NCBI GenBank assembly: GCA_964515555.1
Contig: CAZEVY010000155.1
Span: forward strand, 1-8,151
Length of the DNA: 8,151 nt
Source of the DNA: CAZEVY01 sp964515555
GTDB taxonomy: Bacteria; Acidobacteriota; Terriglobia; Bryobacterales; Bryobacteraceae
Direction of reading: 5' to 3'
Below, piece by piece: positions 1 to 6,279 of this stretch. Position numbers and translations under genes: made by a program. The notes under the pieces are model-generated. The model was not told the origin of the DNA. It searched no databases and worked only from the letters and a program-made list of their open reading frames with translations. Numbering within the stretch: the stretch's first letter is position 1; each line of letters starts with the position of its first letter.

Positions 1-35
1 CCACTCCCTTATATGTCAATAGAAAACCTTTCCCT
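1..35 (-). promoter_or_regulatory. possible -10 box / Shine-Dalgarno for a gene off the left edge
   Basis: On the minus strand the AT-rich spacer ends with TATAAG at 13..8, running into AAGGGAGT at 10..3. The first resembles a -10 hexamer and the second a strong Shine-Dalgarno sequence. Either would fit a minus-strand gene starting just beyond position 1. No start codon is visible inside the window, so this stays tentative. Confidence 0.25.
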
Positions 36-65
36 ATCTGCGTTCATCTGCGTTCATCTGCGGCT
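36..65. repeat. 10-bp direct tandem repeat (ATCTGCGTTC), about 2.7 copies
   Basis: Two perfect copies of ATCTGCGTTC lie at 36..45 and 46..55. A third, diverging copy (ATCTGCGGCT) follows at 56..65. The repeat sits in the AT-richer spacer just downstream of the alanyl-tRNA editing gene. From memory, similar arrays of the GCAGATGAAC type occur as dispersed intergenic repeats in many unrelated bacteria. I cannot check copy number in this genome. It has no hairpin with a T-tract, so I do not call it a terminator. Confidence 0.75.
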
Positions 66-82
66 AATTATGTAGCGGTTGC

Positions 83-1252
83 TTATACGACGCGCAGCCG
101 CTCCACGGCCCGCTCCAGCGCCTCGCGCGACGGGACGCTCCCCTGCGCCACCTGCGCGTTGCCCCCGCCGCGCCCGCCCTCGGCGGCGACCACCACCTTC
201 ATCGCCTCGCCCGCGTGCACGCCCGAGTCCGCCGACGCCGCCACCAGCAGCGCCGCCGTCTCCTCCACCGCCGCCACGTACACCGCGCGCGATCCCGCCG
301 TAAACCCCTGCGCCTCCGCCCGGACCTCCTCGTCGATCGCGCCCGCGCTCAGCCGCATCAGGTGTCGCCGGATTCCACGCCCGTCCGGCTCGGCCGATTG
401 GTAGAGATCGCGGCCCCGCAGCTCCGCCAGCGTCGCCGCCAGCCGCCGCCGGTGCTTCTCGGCCTCCTGCAACCGCTCCAGTTGTTCGGCCACCAGCGCC
501 GGCGCCTCGTCGAGCGACGACGAGAAGATCCGCGCCGTCTGCGTCAGCGCCTCGTAGTCGGCCCGCGCGCGCCGCACCGCGCGCATCCCGCACAGGAACT
601 CGACGCGCACCTGCGACCGCACCCGTTCCGTCTTCCGGATCAGCACCAGCCCGATCTCGCCCGTCGATCGCACGTGCGTCCCGCCGCAGGCGCTGCGGTC
701 CAGCCCGTCGATCGAGACGACGCGAATCAGCCCCGCGCGGTCCGGCGGCTTGCGCAGGTCGGTGCAGGCGGCGGCGTCGCGATACGCGACGCCCACGGCG
801 CGATTCTCGAAGACCACTTCGTTGGCGCGCCGCTCGATGTCGAGAATCTGCGCGCGGTCGAAGCCCGCCGCCGTCACGTCGATCGTCGCGCTCTCCGCGC
901 CGAGATGGAAGCTCACCGTGGGCGCCCGGTAGAACTCCTCCAGCACCGCCGAGAGCAGATGTTGTCCCGTGTGCTGCTGCATGTGGTCGAAACGCCGCGA
1001 CCAGTCGACCCGGCAAGCGACTTCGCCTCCGGCGACCGGCCCGTCCACCACGTGCGCCACTCGCTCGTCCTCGTCGATCACCTCGACCACCGTCGCGCCC
1101 CCGAGTGTGCCGGTGTCGTACGGCTGGCCGCCCGATGTCGGATAGAACGCCGTGGCGTCCAGGTACACGCGCCGCCCGCCGTCTTCGACGGAGGCGACGC
1201 GGGCGTTGTGTTCGGTGAGATAACAGTCGTCGTAGTACAGGCGCCGGGTCAT
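83..1252 (-). CDS. alaX: alanyl-tRNA editing protein, long form (AlaX-L, AlaRS-related with DHHA1 domain)
   Basis: This protein is predicted to hydrolyse mischarged Ser-tRNA(Ala) or Gly-tRNA(Ala) in the cytoplasm. It corresponds to the editing half of alanyl-tRNA synthetase without the aminoacylation domain. At 389 aa it has the length of AlaX-L. The N-terminal beta-barrel region (about 1..85) contains FYPTSGGQPYDTG at 36..48. The editing core follows, with the zinc motif HTGQH (H94, H98) and the second pair CGGTH (C189, H193), so all four ligands are present. A helical linker at about 250..285 leads to a DHHA1/C-Ala domain with the glycine-rich GGRGGGNAQVAQG at 359..371. The start ATG overlaps the stop of the upstream secreted-protein gene (ATGA). 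No clear ribosome binding site is seen, so translation is probably coupled. Family assignment is firm; the exact editing specificity is inferred. Confidence 0.93.
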   Translation of the reverse strand: MTRRLYYDDCYLTEHNARVASVEDGGRRVYLDATAFYPTSGGQPYDTGTLGGATVVEVIDEDERVAHVVDGPVAGGEVACRVDWSRRFDHMQQHTGQHLLSAVLEEFYRAPTVSFHLGAESATIDVTAAGFDRAQILDIERRANEVVFENRAVGVAYRDAAACTDLRKPPDRAGLIRVVSIDGLDRSACGGTHVRSTGEIGLVLIRKTERVRSQVRVEFLCGMRAVRRARADYEALTQTARIFSSSLDEAPALVAEQLERLQEAEKHRRRLAATLAELRGRDLYQSAEPDGRGIRRHLMRLSAGAIDEEVRAEAQGFTAGSRAVYVAAVEETAALLVAASADSGVHAGEAMKVVVAAEGGRGGGNAQVAQGSVPSREALERAVERLRVV

Positions 1253-2982
1253 TGCGAGACGGCGATCTGGACCGTGTTACTGCGAACCCCGCCGCTCGAG
1301 AGCGTCACCGGAACGTTGTTGCCTCGCGGGACTTGATCGGTGATCTCGACGTTGACCTGGTAGAGTCCGACGAAATTCGGCGTCAGGCCGAAAAACATCG
1401 GAGTCACGATCGCCGGTTGCTGAAGCAGGCCGCCCCCGCCGATCTCCACCTGGAACTGCGACGGCACCTGCGCCAGCGGACTCGATGGCGCTGCCACGCC
1501 GCTCTGGACCGCGGGACTTGTCGGCCCGCCGCCGAGAACGTACATCACCAGCACGTCGCCGGCGCGCGCCGGACGGCTCGCCAGGCCCGGCGTAGTGGGC
1601 ATCGGAAAGGTGCCGTCCTGGTTGACGATGATGCCGTACTCGCCGATCCCCAGCCGCAATATCCGCGGCGCCACGTCGACGATCCGCACGGCGATGGCGT
1701 TGCCCATCTGCCCGTCGCGCTCCACGCGGACCGTGAATTCGCCCGTCGGCGTGTCGTAGGGAATCTGGAAGTTGATCTGCCCGTAGGAGACGAAGTAGAC
1801 CGGCGCGGGACGGTCGGCCACCAGCACGCGAACGCCGTCGAGCGTCGTCTGGAGCGGCAGCGACGAGGCCGACGCCGCCGCGCGCGGCGTGAACTGCTCG
1901 CCGAAAACCGCCGCGATGAGTCCCTTGGCGAGCTCGCCGCCCTCGAAAGTCGCGTTATTGACGACGCCCTCGGAAAACGCCAGCGGTGGTCCCGCCTGCA
2001 CGATCTCCAGTTCCACCGGCACCGCCAGCGCCGCGTTGGCCGCGTTGCTCGCGAACGTCACCCGCGCCTGGTAGACGCCCAGGCCGAGCGATCCCGGGTC
2101 GAATGTCAGCGCCGCCGCATTGACGTTGGCGATCTTCTCCGCCGTGAGAAAATTCCCGCCCGTGCCCGGGGTCACGTTGACGCCCGTCACCGTGAGCGTG
2201 CCCAGGCCGCGGTTCACCAGCGAGATGTTGGCCGTCTGCCGCGGACCGTTCTGCGGAATGCGTACCCGCACCGTCTCCGGGAAGGCTCGCAGAATCGGCT
2301 GCGACGTGATCCGGAAGGTCACGTTGACCACCTTGTTGTCGCCCGCGAAGGCCGACCCCGACGTCGTGATCGACCCGAAGTACGATCCCTCGGCCATGCC
2401 GCCCAGATGCCGCGCCGTGACCTTATAAGGAAGCACGAAGCGGAACGATCCCGTGCCGTCGAGCAGCACCGAGAGCCAGTTGCCGCCGGTGACCGTCGAC
2501 ACACGCGTCGTCAGTTGGCTGTTGGAATTCAGAATGGTCTCGTCCGACGATCCGTTGGGAGGCGCGAACAACTCCAGATTGTCCGGCACGCCGCCGCCCA
2601 CCTGCACCGTCACCAGCAAGTTCTGCGGCGCGTCCAGCGCGCTGGGATCGCGGATGACGACGGTAGCCGAGTAGATTCCCCGCGCCAGCGCGCCGGTGTT
2701 GAACACCACCGAGACCGGAATGCACTGTCCGGGACGCCGCGTGCACTGACGCGCGGGCCCGACGCCGGGCGCCAGCCACGGAACCGCCGCCGACGCCTGA
2801 AGATTGAGCGCCCCGTCGCCGGCATTGTACGCTTCGACGACCTGCGGACCGGGCGACGCTCCCGGCGCGACCGACACCGGACCGACCACGGTGTTCTCCA
2901 GCCGCAGGCGTGGCGCGGCCGCCGCTGTCGTCACTCCCAGTAGTAGAACCGCGCCGGCGAGAACGCGCGCGGCTACACCCAT
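1249..2982 (-). CDS. secreted Ig-like/BACON-like protein with C-terminal TIGR03437-type domain
   Basis: Predicted exported protein of 577 aa, role unknown; family members are commonly treated as extracellular or cell-surface proteins. A signal peptide covers about 1..23, with a hydrophobic core and TTAAAAP at the cleavage region. Residues 24..330 form about three beta-rich Ig/BACON-like modules, recognisable by YSATVVI, NWLSVLLDGTGSF and YQARVTF. Residues 335..577 match the TIGR03437 pattern: an NNATFEGG opening, VFGEQFTP, LDGVRV, APVYFVSYGQINFQIPY at 393..409, and a closing QVNVEI/VPVTLSSGG. The open frame extends upstream to 3339, but that part is a shadow of nuoA. ATG at 2982 is chosen because it opens the signal peptide and has AGAAGGG about 9 nt upstream. 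It overlaps the 3' end of nuoA by 10 nt and the next gene by 4 nt. This domain is the main lineage clue in the window. Confidence 0.88.
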   Translation of the reverse strand: MGVAARVLAGAVLLLGVTTAAAAPRLRLENTVVGPVSVAPGASPGPQVVEAYNAGDGALNLQASAAVPWLAPGVGPARQCTRRPGQCIPVSVVFNTGALARGIYSATVVIRDPSALDAPQNLLVTVQVGGGVPDNLELFAPPNGSSDETILNSNSQLTTRVSTVTGGNWLSVLLDGTGSFRFVLPYKVTARHLGGMAEGSYFGSITTSGSAFAGDNKVVNVTFRITSQPILRAFPETVRVRIPQNGPRQTANISLVNRGLGTLTVTGVNVTPGTGGNFLTAEKIANVNAAALTFDPGSLGLGVYQARVTFASNAANAALAVPVELEIVQAGPPLAFSEGVVNNATFEGGELAKGLIAAVFGEQFTPRAAASASSLPLQTTLDGVRVLVADRPAPVYFVSYGQINFQIPYDTPTGEFTVRVERDGQMGNAIAVRIVDVAPRILRLGIGEYGIIVNQDGTFPMPTTPGLASRPARAGDVLVMYVLGGGPTSPAVQSGVAAPSSPLAQVPSQFQVEIGGGGLLQQPAIVTPMFFGLTPNFVGLYQVNVEITDQVPRGNNVPVTLSSGGVRSNTVQIAVSQ

Positions 2983-3344
2983 TCGAGCGCGCCCTTCTTG
3001 TAGGCCCACACGTAGCCGATCACCAGGATCAGCAGGAACACCGAGATCTCCGCCACTCCGAACCAGGCCAGTTGCTTGTAGCGCACCGCCCAGGGGAACA
3101 GGAAGATGGTCTCCACGTCGAAGATGACGAACAGAATCGCGATGATGTAGAAGCGCACCGTGTAACGCCCCCGCGAGTCGCTCGCCGCCTTGATGCCGCA
3201 TTCGTAAGCCTCCAGTTTTTCTTGGAACGGCGCTGACGGGCGAATCAGCTTGGCCGCCAGGATGGTCGCCACTGGAAACGCCGTGGCAAGGACCATGAAG
3301 AGGAATATGGGAAGGTATCCGTCTGGCATGGACACACACATCAT
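2973..3344 (-). CDS. nuoA: NADH-quinone oxidoreductase subunit A (complex I, ND3 homologue)
   Basis: Small membrane subunit of proton-pumping complex I, located in the cytoplasmic membrane beside the quinone-binding interface. Using the ATG at 3344 it has 123 aa, normal for the family (about 115 to 150). Three hydrophobic segments are visible at about 9..31, 65..87 and 96..116. The family hallmarks are present: AYECG in the loop at about 46..50 (its cysteine is the conserved loop residue) and RFYIIAILFVIFDVE at 64..78, followed by IFLFPWA. The start is uncertain. ATG ATG at 3344/3341 has GGCGAG 5 nt upstream; ATG at 3329 (118 aa, MPDGYLP) is equally plausible; the frame opens as far as 3425 but that extension is Pro/Arg-rich. 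No other nuo gene is next to it. The gene downstream starts inside its last codons. Confidence 0.93.
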   Translation of the reverse strand: MMCVSMPDGYLPIFLFMVLATAFPVATILAAKLIRPSAPFQEKLEAYECGIKAASDSRGRYTVRFYIIAILFVIFDVETIFLFPWAVRYKQLAWFGVAEISVFLLILVIGYVWAYKKGALEWV

Positions 3345-3425
3345 ATCAACTCGCCGGGCGGGTTCGGGTTGCGGTGTGGCGTGCGTGTCAAAATGACGCG
3401 GCGTCGCCGGGACGCGCGCCTGCAA
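3345..3425 (-). other. 81-bp spacer upstream of nuoA
   Basis: This gap separates the cupin-like gene from nuoA and is the longest break in the minus-strand gene block. It contains a perfect TTGACA (minus strand, 3391..3386), but no convincing -10 hexamer lies 16 to 18 nt further on. The only TATGAT nearby (3345..3340) is 40 nt away and overlaps the proposed start. An internal promoter for nuoA is possible but not shown. Confidence 0.3.
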
Positions 3426-3707
3426 TCAGGACTTCAGCTCGATCACCAGCGTGCGATACGCCCGCGCCCCCGCGTTCACCAGCCGGGGCGCGTCCTCGCC
3501 GCGATCGTGCCAGATGACGTCGCCCGCCTTGCGCTCGCGCACCGTCTTCTCGCCGGTCTTGGAATCCGTGCGCTCGTAGCGGCAGTCGTCCAGAAACACG
3601 ATCACCTGGTCGGTCGCGCGGATGTGGCGCTCGCGCGGCACGCCGGGCTCATACACCATTTCCTTCACGCGCGCGCGGACGTTCTCCATTTTCACGGTGA
3701 CTTTCAT
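3426..3707 (-). CDS. small single-domain cupin-like protein
   Basis: A 93-aa protein with the pattern of a short cytoplasmic cupin; no signal peptide or membrane segment is visible. The first cupin motif region is about PGVPRERHIRATDQVIVFLDD (residues 21..41). The second is GDVIWHDRGEDAPRLVNAG (62..80), closing with RTLVIELK. Related small cupins usually have a histidine before the LVNAG/VVNTG segment; here that stretch reads EDAPRLVNAG, so the usual metal site looks incomplete. H28 and H67 remain. It starts 5 nt after the transporter stop, with AAAGGGG (3724..3718) about 10 nt upstream inside the last transporter codons, so the two are probably co-transcribed and coupled. The frame continues upstream to 4901 only as a shadow of the transporter. 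Function unknown; a role in binding a small metabolite linked to the transporter is speculation. Confidence 0.72.
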   Translation of the reverse strand: MKVTVKMENVRARVKEMVYEPGVPRERHIRATDQVIVFLDDCRYERTDSKTGEKTVRERKAGDVIWHDRGEDAPRLVNAGARAYRTLVIELKS

Positions 3708-3712
3708 GGATT

Positions 3713-4954
3713 TCACACCCCTTTCGGCGCGTATTTCTCCCGAACCAGGAACAGGTAGGCGGCGATGCCCAAAATGAGAAATACCCAGATGGCCTGCATC
3801 GGAGCCGTGTAGCTGCCCGTGCGATCGAGCAGCCACGCCGTCAGCAGCGGCGCCACGATCCCCGGCAGATTCGCCGCGCAATTCTGAATCCCGACGATGC
3901 GCCCCACCGCCGCGCCCGGTATCAGCGTCTGCGTCAGCGCCCAGTAGTTGGCCGTCATCAGTCCCAGTCCGCTCAGCGAGAACACCGCCCAGAACAGCGC
4001 CATGCTCTTCGATTCCGCCGTCGCCCCCAGAATCTCCGTCGACGCAACCACGAATCCGGCGATGGTGAACGACTTCCGCACCATCACGGGATTGAAGCCG
4101 CGGTCGATCAGCCTGTCCGCCGCCCACCCGGCGCCGATCGCCACACACGCCATGCCCGTAAAACTGAACGCCGTGAAAATCCCCATGTCCGCCGACGTCA
4201 GGCCGCGCGCCTCGCGAAAATACGCCGGCAGCCACGTCAGGCAGTAATACACGAAGTACTGATAGCAGAACGTCCCGATGATGGTTCCCCAGATCACCGG
4301 GCTGGCGATCACCCTCAGAAACGGCACCGGAGGCGCCGCCGATTTCCTCGCCGCCGCGCGCTCGATCTCGCGATCGTCGTCGCGCACCAGCAGCACCCAG
4401 GGAATCAGCCACACCATCCCGCCGAGTCCGAGGATCACGAACATGTACCGCCATCCGGCGACCCGCGAGAGCAGCTCCGCCAGCCAGCCCCCCAGCGCCG
4501 GTCCGAACTTCGCCGCCGCCATGTACAGTCCCACTGCCAGCCCGCGCTGGTTCTCCGCGCAGTTGTAGCGGATCCATCGCATGCCCGCCGGCGTCACCAC
4601 CGATTCGCCGACGCCGAGCAGAAGCCGGATCGCCCACAGGTGGCGCACCGACGTCGCCCAGGCCGTCAGCGACGAGAGCACGCTCCACAGCGCGAGTCCT
4701 CCCGCGTACGGCCACTTCACGCCGTACTTGTCGACGAACCAGCCCGCCGGAATCTGGAGCGCCGTATAGGACCAGAAGAACGCCGAGCTGAGGCTGCCGC
4801 GGTCGGCGTTGGTCAGCTGGAAGAACGTCTTGAACTCGTCCAGCGCCAGCGCGATCGAGAGATTGATGCGATCGAAGTAGGCGATCATGAAGGCCAGGCA
4901 CAGCAGCCCCACGATCGTCCAGCGGCGCGTCGATGTGATGGGTCCGGCGCTCAT
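3713..4954 (-). CDS. MFS transporter, ACS (anion:cation symporter) type
   Basis: Inner-membrane secondary transporter of 413 aa with about 12 hydrophobic segments in two halves of six. The halves are separated by a charged loop at about 190..215 (RDDDREIERAAARK). TM1 carries YFDRINLSIA (26..35), which matches the signature of the ACS group (hexuronate, galactonate, glucarate, phthalate and similar organic anions). The loop between TM2 and TM3 has the MFS motif GWFVDKYGVKWP (71..82), with a second-half counterpart GWAADRLIDRGF (276..287). Conserved family segments include GVGESVVTPAG at 114..124 and the GPALGGWL of TM5 (151..158). The substrate cannot be read from the sequence; a carboxylated sugar or organic acid is the best guess. 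It is divergent from glgC, and the cupin-like gene follows 5 nt after its stop. No strong ribosome binding site precedes the ATG at 4954. Confidence 0.9.
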   Translation of the reverse strand: MSAGPITSTRRWTIVGLLCLAFMIAYFDRINLSIALALDEFKTFFQLTNADRGSLSSAFFWSYTALQIPAGWFVDKYGVKWPYAGGLALWSVLSSLTAWATSVRHLWAIRLLLGVGESVVTPAGMRWIRYNCAENQRGLAVGLYMAAAKFGPALGGWLAELLSRVAGWRYMFVILGLGGMVWLIPWVLLVRDDDREIERAAARKSAAPPVPFLRVIASPVIWGTIIGTFCYQYFVYYCLTWLPAYFREARGLTSADMGIFTAFSFTGMACVAIGAGWAADRLIDRGFNPVMVRKSFTIAGFVVASTEILGATAESKSMALFWAVFSLSGLGLMTANYWALTQTLIPGAAVGRIVGIQNCAANLPGIVAPLLTAWLLDRTGSYTAPMQAIWVFLILGIAAYLFLVREKYAPKGV

Positions 4955-4971
4955 GTCGGGTTAATCAACAT

Positions 4972-4977
4972 ATCATA
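4972..4977 (-). promoter_or_regulatory. putative -10 box for the MFS transporter gene block
   Basis: The minus strand reads TATGAT at 4977..4972, five of six matches to TATAAT, 17 nt before the transporter ATG. This would give a leader of about 11 nt. Only a weak -35 candidate (TTAAGG, 5000..4995) stands 17 nt upstream. Location in the divergent 71-bp intergenic region supports it. Confidence 0.45.
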
Positions 4978-5012
4978 AGACGGCCGCAACACGTCCTTAA
5001 AACATCCCGTGG

Positions 5013-5018
5013 TATAAG
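5013..5018 (+). promoter_or_regulatory. putative -10 box for glgC, placed for a leaderless transcript
   Basis: TATAAG at 5013..5018 matches five of six consensus bases and lies 7 nt before the glgC ATG (5026). The expected transcription start would therefore fall at or one base before the start codon. No Shine-Dalgarno sequence is visible in the 20 nt before the ATG, in agreement with a leaderless mRNA. No good -35 hexamer is seen. Confidence 0.5.
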
Positions 5019-5025
5019 TGTTCCG

Positions 5026-6279
5026 ATGCAGCTCCGCGTGATGGCGTTTGTCCTTGCCGGCGGGAAAGGCACGCGCCTTTATCCCCTCACCAAGGAGCGC
5101 GCCAAGCCCGCCGTTCCGTTCGGCGGACAGTACCGCATCGTCGACTTCGTACTCAGCAACCTGGTCAACTCCGGAATCTATTCGACCTATGTGCTGATCC
5201 AGTTCCGCAGCCAGTCGCTGTTGCAGCACCTGCGCGACGGCTGGGAATTCACCGGCCTGCTGAAGAATCACTTCATCATTCCGGTGCCCGCGCAGATGCG
5301 GTCCGACAAGGAAGCCTGGTACCGCGGCACCGCCGACGCCATCTACCAGAACATCAACCTGATCGAGCAGGCCGACCCGCATCTGGTCGCCATCTTCGGC
5401 GCCGACCACATCTATCGCATGAACATCCGCGAGATGATCGAGTTCCACGAACGCCGCCGCGCCGACGTCTCCATCGCCGCCATTCCCGTGGCGCGGAGCC
5501 TGGCCTCCGAGTTCGGCGTGATCGAAGCGTCCGATACCGGCGCCATCGCCGGATTCCACGAGAAGCGCCCCGACGCGCCCGCCATGCCCGGCGACCCGGA
5601 CCGCGTCTACGCCTCGATGGGCAACTACATCTTCTCGACCCGCGCGCTGCTCCGCGAGCTCTACGCCGACGCCCAGAGCGAGCGCAGCTCCCACGATTTC
5701 GGCCGCGACATTCTGCCCTCGATGATCGGCCGCAGCGCCATCTACGCCTACGATTTTCAGACCAACCGCATCCCCGGCGATCCCGAGGGCGCGCCCGTCT
5801 ACTGGCGCGACGTCGGCACCATCGACGCCTACTACGAGGCCAACATGGATCTGCGCTCAGTCACTCCGGCGCTCAACCTGTTCAACAAGCAGTGGCCGCT
5901 GCGCACCGCCGGTTACGACGATCCGCCCGCCAAGTTCACCTTCGACGATCCGGAGCGGCGCGGCGCCGCCATCGACTCCATCGTCGGGCCCGGCAGCATT
6001 CTCGCCGGCGGCCTGGTCAAGAACTCCGTGCTCGGCCGCGGCGTGCGCGTCCATTCCGGCGCCGTCGTCGAGGACTCCATCATTTTCGACGGCTGCGACA
6101 TCGGCCGCCGCGCGCGCGTCCGCCGCGCCATCCTCGACAAGAACGTGCAGGTCCCCGAGGACGCGGCCATCGGCCATCACCCGGCGCAGGACCGCAAACT
6201 CTACCACGTCACCGCGAGCGGCATCGTCGTCATCGAGGGCCGCCGGTCGCCCGTCGACGTGGCGACCATAAGCGTGTGA
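5026..6279 (+). CDS. glgC: glucose-1-phosphate adenylyltransferase (ADP-glucose pyrophosphorylase)
   Basis: Cytoplasmic enzyme that makes ADP-glucose and pyrophosphate from ATP and glucose-1-phosphate, the first committed step of bacterial glycogen synthesis. At 417 aa it has normal length. The nucleotidyltransferase domain shows LAGGKGTRLYPLT (10..22), RAKPAVPFGG (25..34), WYRGTADAI (98..106), GADHIY (125..130, with D127 as the likely catalytic metal ligand), SEFGVIE (161..167), FHEKRPD (177..183, K180 at the sugar-phosphate site) and YWRDVGTIDAYYEANMDL (259..276). The C-terminal left-handed beta-helix has hexapeptide-type turns at about 315..385 (SIVGPGSIL, NSVLGRGV, SIIFDGCDIG). The position of the E. 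coli activator-site Lys39 appears to be E24 here (LTKERAKPA), so fructose-1,6-bisphosphate control may differ. An alternative ATG at 5041 would remove five residues. The stop shares its A with the next start codon. No other glycogen gene is in the window. Confidence 0.96.
   Translation: MQLRVMAFVLAGGKGTRLYPLTKERAKPAVPFGGQYRIVDFVLSNLVNSGIYSTYVLIQFRSQSLLQHLRDGWEFTGLLKNHFIIPVPAQMRSDKEAWYRGTADAIYQNINLIEQADPHLVAIFGADHIYRMNIREMIEFHERRRADVSIAAIPVARSLASEFGVIEASDTGAIAGFHEKRPDAPAMPGDPDRVYASMGNYIFSTRALLRELYADAQSERSSHDFGRDILPSMIGRSAIYAYDFQTNRIPGDPEGAPVYWRDVGTIDAYYEANMDLRSVTPALNLFNKQWPLRTAGYDDPPAKFTFDDPERRGAAIDSIVGPGSILAGGLVKNSVLGRGVRVHSGAVVEDSIIFDGCDIGRRARVRRAILDKNVQVPEDAAIGHHPAQDRKLYHVTASGIVVIEGRRSPVDVATISV

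Noticed and set aside
14..19. TTGACA on the minus strand near the left edge
   Set aside because: TATAAG follows with no spacer, so the two cannot form a standard -35/-10 pair.
54..1016. Minus-strand frame of 320 codons overlapping the AlaX-L gene
   Set aside because: Gly/Arg/Ala-rich low-complexity translation; it is an alternate frame of a clear AlaX-L gene.
1252..2943. Plus-strand open frame of 563 codons opposite the secreted TIGR03437-type gene
   Set aside because: Arg/His-rich translation without any domain; high-GC DNA gives long antisense open frames, and the minus strand encodes a recognisable protein here.
2983..3339. N-terminal extension of the secreted protein frame
   Set aside because: It is nuoA read in another frame; the signal peptide and a good ribosome binding site mark ATG at 2982 as the start.
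3386..3391. Perfect TTGACA on the minus strand upstream of nuoA
   Set aside because: No -10 hexamer at 15 to 20 nt distance, so not called as a promoter.
3708..4901. Long upstream extension of the cupin-like frame
   Set aside because: Shadow of the MFS transporter; low-complexity Gly/Arg-rich translation and a better start at 3707.
4951..5694. Minus-strand frame of 247 codons antisense to glgC
   Set aside because: No recognisable features; the plus strand has a full-length GlgC with all motifs.
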